From Spirochaeta isovalerica (GTDB lineage: Bacteria; Spirochaetota; Spirochaetia; DSM-2461): 64,000 nt of DNA. A program made the position numbers and the translations under genes. Below, in pieces: positions 17,283 to 26,095 of the stretch (the stretch's first letter is position 1; every line of letters starts with the position of its first letter). The DNA is taken from positions 62,001 through 126,000 of the forward strand of contig NZ_JACHGJ010000009.1 in NCBI RefSeq assembly GCF_014207565.1. Reading direction: 5' to 3'. Below the pieces are notes generated by a model. That model searched no databases. It saw nothing but the letters and a program-made list of their open reading frames with translations, and was not told the DNA's origin.

Positions 17283-18533
17283 ATGAATCTCATCATCGAG
17301 GATTTTTTTGAATTCAAGGAGCTGCTGAGTCAGCATTCCCTTTTTATCATCGGCCTCCTTCTCGTCTTCGGGTATTTTCTTGGAAAACTGGCCGACAAAG
17401 TTAAATTACCGGAGATTACAGGATATATTATTTCCGGGCTTCTCATGGGTGATGCGGTCTTTCAGATGATACCCCATGATTCAGAGCTGACAATCGTTAC
17501 CGATGTGGCCCTGGCTCTTATAGCCTTGACCATAGGAGGAGAGTTCTCCCTCTCCAAACTGAAGGTTATGGGGCGGGAAGTGATGATTCTCACGATCTTC
17601 CAGATATTGCTTACTTATGCCGTCGTATCGATCAGTCTTGTTATTTTCAAACTTGAACTGCCCTTCGCCCTTCTAATGGGAGCCATTGCCACCGCAACAG
17701 CTCCGGCAGCGACTGTTGCCATTGTGCAGTCCCTGAGGGCTCACGGAAGATTTATCGACAGACTATACGGTATAGTTGCCATGGACGATGCGGGAGCGGT
17801 CATTGTCTTCAGCGTTTCTTTCGCAATTGCTACGGGAATGCTTTCCCCCCGGGAAGCCGCATCGGGACACGGCGCGAGTCTACTTATTTTTCACGCTTTT
17901 ACTGAAATTGTTTTTTCTCTCCTTCTCGGAGCTCTTTTCGGTTTTTTTATACATAAATCGACAAGAAAGCATACCAATACAGGCGAAATCCTTATTTTGA
18001 CCCTGGCTCTCGTCCTTCTTGAAACAGCTCTGGCCCTTTTCTTTCACTTATCTCCCCTTTTATCCAATATGGCCGCCGGGGCTGTCCTGATAAATATATC
18101 TCCCAGAAATCACAGAATTTTCCGGACTCTGGAACCGCTGTCTCCCCCCGTGTATGCTCTTTTCTTTATAATAGCCGGTACAGAACTGAATCCCTCGGCT
18201 CTGATGAAAAAGGAAATTCTCCTTTTAGGAGCCGTTTTCATAGTTTCTCGAGCCATAGCCAAATATTCAGGAATAAACCTTGGAGCAAGGGCTGCGGGTT
18301 CAGCTCACAACATCAGAAAATATCTGGGCTTCTGCATGCTTCCCCAGGCCGGCGTGGCGATCGGTCTCGTATTGATGATTCAGACTTCCCCTGTGATACT
18401 GGCTCTCCCTGAAGCGGAACAGGCCACAATTTCCCTGATGGTCAATATTGTACTGCTCTCAGTCTTTTTCAACGAACTGACCGGACCACCCCTATCTAAA
18501 TTTGCAATCATACATGCTATGGAGGAGGAGTGA
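17283..18533 (+). CDS. CPA2-family cation:proton antiporter
   Basis: 416 residues of almost wholly hydrophobic sequence, about 12 membrane segments. The start 'GYFLGKLADKVKLPEITGYIISGLLMG' is the hallmark of Na+/H+ or K+/H+ exchangers of the CPA2 group (the KefB/NapA type 'LP.v.GyilaGillG'). 'GAIATATAPAATVAIVQSL' and 'GIVAMDDAGAVIVFSVSFAIA' hold the conserved ion-binding Asp pair region. There is no C-terminal TrkA-N domain, so any nucleotide regulation would come from a separate protein. The next gene encodes a PTS-IIA protein with an extra C-terminal domain, a plausible regulator. Confidence 0.9.
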   Translation: MNLIIEDFFEFKELLSQHSLFIIGLLLVFGYFLGKLADKVKLPEITGYIISGLLMGDAVFQMIPHDSELTIVTDVALALIALTIGGEFSLSKLKVMGREVMILTIFQILLTYAVVSISLVIFKLELPFALLMGAIATATAPAATVAIVQSLRAHGRFIDRLYGIVAMDDAGAVIVFSVSFAIATGMLSPREAASGHGASLLIFHAFTEIVFSLLLGALFGFFIHKSTRKHTNTGEILILTLALVLLETALALFFHLSPLLSNMAAGAVLINISPRNHRIFRTLEPLSPPVYALFFIIAGTELNPSALMKKEILLLGAVFIVSRAIAKYSGINLGARAAGSAHNIRKYLGFCMLPQAGVAIGLVLMIQTSPVILALPEAEQATISLMVNIVLLSVFFNELTGPPLSKFAIIHAMEEE

Positions 18534-18603
18534 TGATGACGGGGGACGCAAAGCGTCGGGACCCGGCATCAGTCACAAGCGTAAGCGTTAAGGAGGAGTG
18601 ATG
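18523..18603. repeat. 68-bp inserted segment bounded by a 13-bp direct repeat
   Basis: AGGAGGAGTGATG occurs at 18523-18535, across the antiporter stop codon, and again at 18591-18603, where it supplies the Shine-Dalgarno sequence and ATG of the PTS-IIA gene. The period is 68 bp. The GC-rich filler contains GACGC-AAA-GCGTC (hairpin). Removing one repeat unit would restore a tight TGATG overlap of the two genes, so the segment looks like a small duplication or insertion. Confidence 0.5.
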
Positions 18604-19425
18604 GACCTTATTCATATTACAGATGTAAAAAGCTGCAGCTGCGGAATAAAAGCGAAGACTAAAGACGATGTTCTCAGAAAGCTCGCCAAACTGGCTGTTA
18701 AAAGCATTAAACTCGATAATATTTCCGAAGAGGAAGTTTATAAAAAGATAAAAGAGAGGGAAAGCCAGGGCTCTACGGGTTTCGGTGGCGAAATAGCCAT
18801 TCCCCATGCGCGGATCAAAGGGATGGAAGAATTTCTTCTGTTTATCGTAACCGACAGGAAAGGGGTTGATTTCGATTCTCTTGATAAAAAAAAGGTTCGT
18901 CTTTTGTTCGTGATTCTCGGACCGGAGGAAGCGGTAAATGAACACCTTCAGATTCTCGCTTCCATATCAAGAGCCATGTCGCAGGAGAGGGTCAAAAAAG
19001 AACTGCTGGGAGCCACAACGGAATCTGTTCTTGTTGAAACCTTCCTGAAATACACAATGGAAAAAGAGGAGAAAACCAGCGAGAAGCGGAAAATGAAGCT
19101 GATGATTCTGGTTTTGTACCTCGACGAATTCCTTTACCACATTCTGGAATATTTCATACAGGAAGGAATTGAAGGCGCGACGATTATGGATTCTTCTGGA
19201 ATGGGTGAATACATTTCGAGCATTCCGCTGTTTGCCACATTTATCGGCTTTATGAATGAAAAGAAGAACCACAGCAAAACCATCTTCGTTCTCATTCCTG
19301 AAAACAAGGAAGCGGAGATCGTCAGAGGAATCGAGGAAATAACCGGCGATCTCGATAAAAAAGAAGGCGCCATGATTCTGACAACAGACATATCCTTTTA
19401 CAAAGGAACAATGAAAATGATGTAA
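18601..19425 (+). CDS. PTS EIIA (fructose/Ntr type) fused to a PII-like C-terminal domain
   Basis: 274 residues. The first about 150 form a PTS EIIA type-2 domain: 'KTKDDVLRKLAKLAV', 'ERESQGSTGFGGEIAIPHARI' with the phosphorylatable His69, and 'VRLLFVILGPEEAVNEHLQILASISR'. After a charged linker (EKEEKTSEKRK) comes a domain of about 110 residues, 'MKLMILVLYLDEFLYHILEYFIQEGIEGATIMDSSGMGEY...', which looks like a ferredoxin-fold PII/CutA-like module. The ATG was chosen because AGGAGG lies 4 nt before it. The antiporter is directly upstream, so the protein probably senses energy or PTS state and tunes ion transport. That role is inferred. Confidence 0.82.
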   Translation: MDLIHITDVKSCSCGIKAKTKDDVLRKLAKLAVKSIKLDNISEEEVYKKIKERESQGSTGFGGEIAIPHARIKGMEEFLLFIVTDRKGVDFDSLDKKKVRLLFVILGPEEAVNEHLQILASISRAMSQERVKKELLGATTESVLVETFLKYTMEKEEKTSEKRKMKLMILVLYLDEFLYHILEYFIQEGIEGATIMDSSGMGEYISSIPLFATFIGFMNEKKNHSKTIFVLIPENKEAEIVRGIEEITGDLDKKEGAMILTTDISFYKGTMKMM

Positions 19426-19426
19426 A

Positions 19427-19466
19427 AAAAAGCTGCTGTCCGGTAAACGGAACAGCAGCTTTTTTA
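19427..19466. terminator. bidirectional intrinsic terminator
   Basis: A run of A, then AGCTGCTGT-CCG, a short loop, CGG-AACAGCAGCT and a T-run: a 12-bp stem with one bulged base. It can end transcripts from both sides (the PTS-IIA gene and the convergent ATPase gene). Confidence 0.88.
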
Positions 19467-19479
19467 TTCTGTTAATGAA

Positions 19480-20181
19480 TTATTTTCTTGCGATCAGCAG
19501 AGTTTTAGAGTCGAGAATAAGAGAAAGGTCCTCTTTAATCTCATTTCCATGATCCTTAACGAGGTTGAGGTTCATAACATCCCCTTCGTTTTTCAGAACC
19601 ATGATGACAGAAAGGTTTTCTTCACAGCATTTCAGGTTGCTGGGGATAGCCCCTTCCTGAACGACTTCGCCTTCATAAGAGTCTGTGAACCATATTTCCA
19701 GGTCCATCTCTTTAGCAAAGTTTTTTACTTTTGCAATAACATTGCCGTCGTTGTTTTTTGTGAAATCGTAACCGTCGACAACAATGGCGTCGGTGCCTTT
19801 CTGTCCGTTCTCAATCATAGCTTTAACGCTGTTGAGAACCTGATCCATGCTAACGCCATCCTGGTTGAAATTCATGATAACTCTGTTTTTAACCAGCTCG
19901 TCGTGAACTTCCATAGCGTTTTCGAGGTCTCTCTTCTGAGAGATTTCTCTGAATATATCTTCATACCAGTCGAGAATATGATCCGTTCTGGAAGAAAAGG
20001 ATACGTGAATTACGTGTTTGTCCCTCATCAGCTTATCGGTGGCGATATGAACCAGACAGGCTGTTTTGCCAATACCTCTCCTGGAGGCGATTACAGCGAT
20101 GTTTCCCTTACCGAGACCACCATGTGTCGCCTTCTCGAGGATTCGCAGGGGACTGTTTTTAGTCAGCTCTTCTTTTACCAT
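19480..20181 (-). CDS. DnaB/RecA-like P-loop ATPase, single domain
   Basis: 233 residues. The region 'HGGLGKGNIAVIASRRGIGKTACLVHIATDKL' matches the Walker A neighbourhood of replicative DnaB helicases ('GL..GdLiiiAaRPgmGKTa.alniA'). The Walker B strand is 'GTDAIVVDGYDF'. The DnaB N-terminal domain is absent and the C-terminus is short, so it is not a full helicase. It follows fusA on the same strand, with a Shine-Dalgarno sequence (AAGGAG) before the ATG. Related stand-alone KaiC/DnaB-like ATPases occur in spirochaetes, and their role is not known to me. Confidence 0.72.
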   Translation of the reverse strand: MVKEELTKNSPLRILEKATHGGLGKGNIAVIASRRGIGKTACLVHIATDKLMRDKHVIHVSFSSRTDHILDWYEDIFREISQKRDLENAMEVHDELVKNRVIMNFNQDGVSMDQVLNSVKAMIENGQKGTDAIVVDGYDFTKNNDGNVIAKVKNFAKEMDLEIWFTDSYEGEVVQEGAIPSNLKCCEENLSVIMVLKNEGDVMNLNLVKDHGNEIKEDLSLILDSKTLLIARK

Positions 20182-20206
20182 TTCTGAACTCCTTGATCGT
20201 GAAAGC

Positions 20207-22291
20207 TTATTTGTTTTTGTTCTTTTCCTGGAAGGCTTTTACAAGCTCTTCGGAAATACTTGTCGGAACTTTGCTGTACTTTGCGAACTCCATGGTGAAC
20301 TCAGCTTTACCCTGAGTGGACGAACGAAGAACAGTAGAATAACCGAACATCTCACTGAGAGGAACTTCCGCTTCCACGGTACACATTGCACCCTCTTCAG
20401 TTGACCCTATAATTATACCACGACGCTGGTTGATACTTCCAAAGATATTTCCCTGGAATTCAGAAGGACCTTCAACAGAAACTTTCATAATCGGTTCAAG
20501 GATGACCGGTTTCGCTTTCATATAGGCTTCTCTGAATGCCGCTCTCGCCGCAGTCTGGAATGCCTGGTCCGAAGAGTCGACAGCATGGTACTGACCATCG
20601 TTGATAGTCATTTTTACACCGACGATCGGGTGACCGATCAGAGATCCCTTGTCCAGAGCGGACTGGAAACCTTTATCACATGAGGGGATATATTCCGTGG
20701 GAATAACACCACCTTTGATTTCGCTGACAAATTCGTATTCACCCTCTTCCATGGGCTCCATTCTACCGGCGACACGGGCGTACTGACCGGAACCACCAGT
20801 CTGTTTCTTGTGTGTGTAGTTGAAGTCAACAGAGCTGGAAATAGCCTCTCTATAAGCTACCTGAGGTGCACCGGTTGTTACTTCGGCACCGTACTCTCTC
20901 TTCATTCTCTCGATATAAACTTCGAGGTGAAGCTCACCCATACCCTGAACGATAGTCTGGTTGGACTCTTCGTCGACATAGGTTCTGAAAGTCGGGTCCT
21001 CTTTGGTGAATCTGTTGAGAGCTTTCGCCATCTTGTCCGAAGCTTTTTTGTCTTTGGGCTCGATGGACAGGGAGATAACAGGCTCGGGAACGAACATGGA
21101 AGTCATGGAGAGATTCATGCCGTTCTGAACGAAAGTGTCCCCGGAAGCACATTCGATACCGAAAAGAGCGACGATATCTCCCGCTCCCGCTTCCGTAATG
21201 TCTTCCATATTATTGGAGTGCATTCTGACAAGTCTTCCGACTTTGAATTTCTTCTTGCTTCTAATGTTGTAGAGTTCCGATCCTTTTTTGACTTCACCCT
21301 GATAAATTCTGATATAAGTGAGCTGGCCGTACTGTCCGTCTTCCAGTTTGAAGGCGAGAGCGACGGGAGCTTTGCCGTTGTCAGCTTCGAGAATAACCTC
21401 AGCCTCATCATTGTCGAGGTCGAGAGCTTTGTTTTCGATGTCTGTCGGGCAGGGGAGATAATTCTCAACCGCATCGAGCAGGGGCTGAACACCTTTGTTC
21501 TTATAGGCGGAACCGAGGAAAACGGGACAGAGTTCGAGATCAAGCGTACCTTTTCTCACAGCCCTGTTGATTACCTCGACGGGGATGTCCGCTTCTTCCA
21601 TCATCAGTTCCATAAGCTCTTCGTCAAACATGGAAAGAGCGTCGAGCATGATCTCTCTCTTCTCTTCCGCTTCAGCCTGGAGCTCAGAAGGAATTTCAGC
21701 CTTTCTGACAGCGTAGTTTTCATCTCCGTCGAAATAAAGTGCTTCCATAGTGATCAGGTCGACAACACCTTCGTGTTTTTCTTCCAGACCTATGGGAACC
21801 TGCATCATAACGGAGTTGAGGTTCAGCTTTTCTCTCAGCTGATCGGCAACTCTGTAGGGGTTCGCGCCGGTACGGTCGCATTTGTTAACGAATGCGACGC
21901 GGGGAACGTTATACCGCTTGAGCTGTCTGTCTACAGTAATGGACTGAGACTGTACGCCGGCGACGGAACAGAGTACGAGGATAGCTCCGTCCAGTACGCG
22001 GAGAGCTCTTTCAACCTCGATTGTAAAGTCAACGTGTCCCGGAGTGTCGATGATGTTGATATCGATATTCTTCCACTGAACATTTGTCGCAGCGGAGGCA
22101 ATCGTAATACCTCTTTCTTTCTCCAGCTCCATGGAGTCCATGGTCGCACCGACTCCGTCTTTACCTCTAACTTCATGGATAGCATGAATTCTATTACAAA
22201 AAAACAAAATACGCTCTGTCAGGGTTGTCTTACCTGAGTCGATGTGAGCGCTGATACCGATATTACGCATTTTAGCGATATCTTTAGCCAT
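20207..22291 (-). CDS. fusA: translation elongation factor G (spirochaete/mitochondrial type)
   Basis: 694 residues, the full EF-G length. The G domain has G1 '[16 protein letters not shown]', switch II '[10 protein letters not shown]' and G4 '[12 protein letters not shown]'. Domains II-V follow, with '[22 protein letters not shown]' and the domain IV loop '[13 protein letters not shown]'. The Ser in HIDSGKT (Ala in most bacterial EF-G) is characteristic of the mitochondrial-type EF-G1 lineage shared by spirochaetes and planctomycetes (spdEFG1), which performs translocation. It catalyses GTP-driven tRNA-mRNA translocation on the ribosome. It is not in a str operon here; the DnaB-like ATPase gene lies 25 bp downstream. 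Confidence 0.96.
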   Translation of the reverse strand: MAKDIAKMRNIGISAHIDSGKTTLTERILFFCNRIHAIHEVRGKDGVGATMDSMELEKERGITIASAATNVQWKNIDINIIDTPGHVDFTIEVERALRVLDGAILVLCSVAGVQSQSITVDRQLKRYNVPRVAFVNKCDRTGANPYRVADQLREKLNLNSVMMQVPIGLEEKHEGVVDLITMEALYFDGDENYAVRKAEIPSELQAEAEEKREIMLDALSMFDEELMELMMEEADIPVEVINRAVRKGTLDLELCPVFLGSAYKNKGVQPLLDAVENYLPCPTDIENKALDLDNDEAEVILEADNGKAPVALAFKLEDGQYGQLTYIRIYQGEVKKGSELYNIRSKKKFKVGRLVRMHSNNMEDITEAGAGDIVALFGIECASGDTFVQNGMNLSMTSMFVPEPVISLSIEPKDKKASDKMAKALNRFTKEDPTFRTYVDEESNQTIVQGMGELHLEVYIERMKREYGAEVTTGAPQVAYREAISSSVDFNYTHKKQTGGSGQYARVAGRMEPMEEGEYEFVSEIKGGVIPTEYIPSCDKGFQSALDKGSLIGHPIVGVKMTINDGQYHAVDSSDQAFQTAARAAFREAYMKAKPVILEPIMKVSVEGPSEFQGNIFGSINQRRGIIIGSTEEGAMCTVEAEVPLSEMFGYSTVLRSSTQGKAEFTMEFAKYSKVPTSISEELVKAFQEKNKNK

Positions 22292-22422
22292 ATGATTCGT
22301 AACCTCTTACAAAAAATTAATGAATAATCTGTGAGGATTATTAACACTTGAGGACCGGTTGGCCCGGTCTGAAATAATACTGTGAGCCGGCGAACAGTTC
22401 ACATGTGTAATTTCAGCTTGCC

Positions 22423-22451
22423 AGTATATAGAAAGCCTTTTTCTTCATCAA
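22423..22451 (-). promoter_or_regulatory. candidate sigma-70 promoter of fusA
   Basis: Read on the minus strand: TTGATG (22446-22451), a 17-nt spacer, then TATACT (22423-22428). This predicts a 5' leader of about 120 nt before the fusA ATG. The leader contains a GACCGG / CCGGTC stem-loop around 22353-22370. Confidence 0.5.
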
Positions 22452-22523
22452 TACCTGCAGATGGTCAGATCACAAAATAATTCCTTGCCAATCAGAGAAA
22501 TAGGACACATAATAAAAATTCTA

Positions 22524-22919
22524 TTAGAAATCCTTTCTGAGTCGGAATGTAGCGGTAAAACGTTCGTCTGAGGGATTTTTTCCTTCGAGAACCAGTGTTT
22601 TGTGATCCTGTACCATGCGGATTCTGAAAACCTGGTTGGTCCATCCCTTTTTCTGCTCTCCCGTATCCTTCAGAAGTTCAAAAAATCCCGAGTACTCATC
22701 TTCCGTTTCATTATAATAGGCGAAACCGACCCATCCGTTATTGGAATCGAGCTGAATAATGTGGGGAGTTACTTCGACAATGGACATAACCACATCGGGA
22801 GCGTCACCCGCTGTTGACGACGTCTGAAACCAGTCTCCCGGTTCGATCATTTCAGCGGCAGCCGTAAAAAGGGGCAAAAAAAACAGTGTGAATATTAATA
22901 TGCATATACCCTTGTTCAT
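22524..22919 (-). CDS. exported protein of unknown function
   Basis: 131 residues from the ATG that follows GGAGG (the ORF could extend four codons upstream). The N-terminus 'MNKGICILIFTLFFLPLFTAAAE' is a Sec signal peptide with an AXA-like cleavage site. The mature part is predicted beta-rich ('VVMSIVEVTPHIIQLDSNNGWVGFAYYNE', 'RFTATFRLRKDF') and has no cysteine. It is divergent from thrH. Possibly a small periplasmic lipocalin-like protein, but no family is recognised. Confidence 0.7.
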   Translation of the reverse strand: MNKGICILIFTLFFLPLFTAAAEMIEPGDWFQTSSTAGDAPDVVMSIVEVTPHIIQLDSNNGWVGFAYYNETEDEYSGFFELLKDTGEQKKGWTNQVFRIRMVQDHKTLVLEGKNPSDERFTATFRLRKDF

Positions 22920-23070
22920 AAGAACCTCCATTCATTAATTATAGGGAAAAACATCACTTTTAAAATAGTAATTGAAGAATAGATGTTTTAAGGATACAAA
23001 TGATAAAACTCAGGCAGACAGAAAGTTCCTTTTATTCTGCCCGCCTCTCTATGTTCCAAGGAGCTTTATA

Positions 23071-23673
23071 ATGAATTTAGTATGTCTTGATCTGGAAGGA
23101 GTACTGGTCCCGGAAATATGGATCAACTTTGCCGAAAAAACCGGACTCGATGAGTTGAAAAAAACGACTCGCGACGAACCGGATTACAATGTGCTGATGA
23201 AAGGCCGCATTGATATTCTCGCCAGAGAAGGATTTACTCTGAAAGATATTCAAAATGTAATCGATACGATGGATCCTCTGGAAGGAGCTTTGGAATTTCT
23301 CGACGAAGTGCGGTCATTCACACAAATCATAATCCTTTCCGATACCTTCGAGGAGTTCGCCGCGCCTCTTATGAAAAAGCTCAAGTACCCCACGCTGTTC
23401 TGCAATTCCCTCATTGTCGACGGAAAGGGCATGATCCGCGATTTTAAGCTGAGAAAGGAAAACGGTAAGAAATTCTCTGTCGAAGGCTTCAAACATGCCG
23501 GCTGCCGGGTTTTTGCTGCGGGAGATTCCTATAACGACCTGGCGATGATACAGAGCGCTGACGGCGGAGCCCTTTTCAGAGCCCCGGACCGGATACTCGA
23601 TGATTTTCCCCATTTGAAAAATCACAAAACCTATGAAGGCCTCATGTCGTCCATCCGGGAGTTCCACAAATAA
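23071..23673 (+). CDS. thrH: phosphoserine phosphatase / homoserine phosphotransferase (HAD family)
   Basis: 200 residues. 'CLDLEGVLVPEIWINFAEKTG' is motif I with the DxD-like 'DLEGV' of ThrH from Pseudomonas. 'TTRDEPDYNVLMKGRIDIL', motif II 'ILSDTFEEF' and motif III 'AAGDSYNDLAMIQSADGGALFRAP' follow in order and match ThrH along the whole length. ThrH dephosphorylates phosphoserine and can transfer the phosphate to homoserine, linking serine and threonine synthesis. The start at 23071 was chosen because AAGGAG lies 7 nt upstream; the longer reading frame has an unrelated basic leader. It stands alone. Confidence 0.93.
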   Translation: MNLVCLDLEGVLVPEIWINFAEKTGLDELKKTTRDEPDYNVLMKGRIDILAREGFTLKDIQNVIDTMDPLEGALEFLDEVRSFTQIIILSDTFEEFAAPLMKKLKYPTLFCNSLIVDGKGMIRDFKLRKENGKKFSVEGFKHAGCRVFAAGDSYNDLAMIQSADGGALFRAPDRILDDFPHLKNHKTYEGLMSSIREFHK

Positions 23674-23707
23674 GGAAGATCAGAAAAAAGATCTGAAGCA
23701 AGGCGAA

Positions 23708-26083
23708 TCAGTGCAGTAGAGATTCTACCGCAATTTTCAGTTCCGCCAGTCCCAGTCTGAACTTCTCCAGCCCCTCCCGCATCTGTTCGGGATTGATATC
23801 CCGTCCGCCGAATTCAAGCATTTCGCCCCAGTTTCCCAGCCTGGCCATCGAAAGGTTTCGGCAGCTTCCCTTTATGGAGTGCCCGATACCTCTCACTTTC
23901 TCGGAATCCTTTTCAAGATCGAGATTCAGAAGCTCTTCCAGCTGGCTTTCCATTTTTGTTATCTGAGTCTCCAGAAGGTCAATGACAATGTCGCGGTCTC
24001 CCATAAACGTATTGACCGCATCATCGAGATCAAAAATATCGGGAGAGATGCCACTAACTTCGACCGACTTCTCTGCCGGGTTTTCATTTCGACCTGCGAG
24101 CCACTTCTCCAGAACGGGAATAAGATCGCCTTTCTTGAACGGCTTGGTGAGAAAATCTGTCATTCCCGATTCGATACACTTCTCATATTCTCCAGTGGTT
24201 GCGCTGGCCGTTACGGCAATAACAGGAACTTCAACTTTCATTTCGCGGATCTTCCTCGTCGCCTCATAACCGTTCATAACCGGCATCTGGCAGTCCATAA
24301 AAATCAGATCGTAATCGGTTTTTTCAACAGCCTGAACAGCTTCGAGCCCGTTGGACGCGGTGTCGGAGTGAAATCCGATTTTTTTGAGAATTGTTTTAAA
24401 TAGCTGCTGATTAACCGGGTGGTCTTCGACAACAAGAATTTTCACATTATCTTTTTTTGTCGGGACAGCAGTCTCTTTCTTTCCACCGTAAAGAGAGGGA
24501 ACTGCTTCCTCAAGTTCTTCGAGCTCGCCGATCTCATCGACGGAACTGTCTTCATAATCCTCTTCGTTCAGGACTTTGTTTATCTTGTTGAAAAGATCGT
24601 CTTTTTTCAAAGGCTTCTGAATATACTCGTCGAACCAGCCCAGAAGTTTCATTTTGGCTTCAACCGATCCCCCCCCCTTCTGGGTCATGAGAATAAGTCC
24701 TGTTTCGAGAAAATTCTGACTGGCATTGATTTCACTGGCCAGTTGCCATCCATCCATTCCGTGCATGGTCTGGTCGATAATACAAAGCGAATAGGGAGAC
24801 CCTTCATCGAGTTTTTTCTCCAGCATTTTCAGAGCCTGAGGGCCGTTTTCGCCTTCGTCTACAATACAACCCCAGTCAGTCAGATAGGTTTTCGTCAGAG
24901 TCCGCACTTTTCTGTTGTCGTCGATGAGCAGAATCGAAACCCCTTTAAAATGATCCGATGAGACATGGTTGTAGGGCTGAATATTTTTTCTACCTTTTTT
25001 CATGGTGATGGAAAAGTAAAAAGTCGAACCTCTGCCGAATTGACTTCGGACTTTAAGACTTCCCCCCATAAGGGATACGAGGTTTCTTGAAATCGCCAGC
25101 CCCAATCCGGTACCGCCGAATTTTCTGGTGGTCGACCGGTCAGCCTGCTGAAAAGCCTGAAACAGCTTTTTCTGATTCTCTTCGGAGATACCTATCCCCG
25201 TATCAACGACGGCAAAACGGAGGCGGACTGACGCATTGTCCTCTCTTTCCTTATGAATGGCGACAACGATTTCACCGCGAGATGTGAATTTCACGGCGTT
25301 GTTAAAGAGATTGAGCACAACCTGTCTCAGTCGGACCGGATCCCCGTAGACGAATTCCGGAACTCCCTGCTCCACAAACAACCCGACTTCCACTCCCCGC
25401 TTGTTGGCTTCAAGTGTTACCAGATCAACAGCTTTCTCCACCAGCTCGACCAGATTGATTTCCGTGGTTTCCAGAGAGAGTTTTCCCGCTTCGATTTTGG
25501 AAAAATCGAGAATATCATTTATTAACGAGAGGAGAACATCGGCTGAAAAGCGGATCTGATTTCCGTAATCGAGCTGTTCCGCATCAAGATGCGTTTCATG
25601 AAGCAGCTCCGACATACCGATGATCGTGTGAATAGGCGTCCGGATCTCATGGCTCATATTAGCCAGAAATTCCGATTTGACTTTCGTGGCGTTTTCCGCG
25701 GCGATTCTTGACTGTATCAGTTTTTTTTCATTGGATTTCCGGTCTGTCACATCATCGGCGATAATGTAGATCAGATCTTCGCCCTTGTCCTGAATCAGCG
25801 CCAGCTCCAGCTTCCACCACCGGTCTTCCTGATCCCCGTTTCTGAATCGGGTTGTCAGTTTGGTTGTACTGAATCCGGTCATTATGAAATTGGAGATAGC
25901 GAAACTCCAGTCATCCACATCTTCCGATGGCATGAAATCGGAAAAGTAACTGGCCTCCATATTCTCATCGCTATAGCCGACCATCTCTTTGAAGCTGCTG
26001 TTGTATTTGAGAACTTTTCCCTCTTTGTCCAGAAGAACCATCCCCATGGGGGACTGTTCGAACAGTCGGCTGAATATATCCAT
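23708..26083 (-). CDS. hybrid sensor histidine kinase (PAS-HisKA-HATPase-REC-REC-Hpt)
   Basis: 791 residues, no membrane segment, so a soluble sensor. Domains in order: PAS (about 1-115, '[21 protein letters not shown]'); HisKA with 'SHEIRTP' and phospho-His145; HATPase with N-box '[10 protein letters not shown]' (258-267), G1 'VDTGIGI' and G2 'GGTGLGL'; a first receiver (about 382-505, Asp437 in 'CIIDQTM'); a second receiver (about 547-665, Asp597 in 'IFMDCQM', Lys647); and Hpt with His735 in 'GIGHSIKGS'. This is a BarA/ArcB-like phosphorelay in one chain, with one extra receiver. It is the last gene of an operon with the two-receiver regulator upstream (12-nt gap), its likely partner. Confidence 0.93.
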   Translation of the reverse strand: MDIFSRLFEQSPMGMVLLDKEGKVLKYNSSFKEMVGYSDENMEASYFSDFMPSEDVDDWSFAISNFIMTGFSTTKLTTRFRNGDQEDRWWKLELALIQDKGEDLIYIIADDVTDRKSNEKKLIQSRIAAENATKVKSEFLANMSHEIRTPIHTIIGMSELLHETHLDAEQLDYGNQIRFSADVLLSLINDILDFSKIEAGKLSLETTEINLVELVEKAVDLVTLEANKRGVEVGLFVEQGVPEFVYGDPVRLRQVVLNLFNNAVKFTSRGEIVVAIHKEREDNASVRLRFAVVDTGIGISEENQKKLFQAFQQADRSTTRKFGGTGLGLAISRNLVSLMGGSLKVRSQFGRGSTFYFSITMKKGRKNIQPYNHVSSDHFKGVSILLIDDNRKVRTLTKTYLTDWGCIVDEGENGPQALKMLEKKLDEGSPYSLCIIDQTMHGMDGWQLASEINASQNFLETGLILMTQKGGGSVEAKMKLLGWFDEYIQKPLKKDDLFNKINKVLNEEDYEDSSVDEIGELEELEEAVPSLYGGKKETAVPTKKDNVKILVVEDHPVNQQLFKTILKKIGFHSDTASNGLEAVQAVEKTDYDLIFMDCQMPVMNGYEATRKIREMKVEVPVIAVTASATTGEYEKCIESGMTDFLTKPFKKGDLIPVLEKWLAGRNENPAEKSVEVSGISPDIFDLDDAVNTFMGDRDIVIDLLETQITKMESQLEELLNLDLEKDSEKVRGIGHSIKGSCRNLSMARLGNWGEMLEFGGRDINPEQMREGLEKFRLGLAELKIAVESLLH

Positions 26084-26095
26084 TTACGTCTCCGG

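Noticed and set aside
20810-22237. Long open frame of 475 codons on the plus strand opposite fusA
   Set aside because: It lies wholly antisense to a highly conserved EF-G gene, has no Shine-Dalgarno sequence or recognisable motif, and its composition mirrors the codon bias of fusA.
22292-22523. Riboswitch or small RNA in the fusA leader
   Set aside because: Only a short GACCGG/CCGGTC stem and a promoter are visible; no known aptamer pattern.
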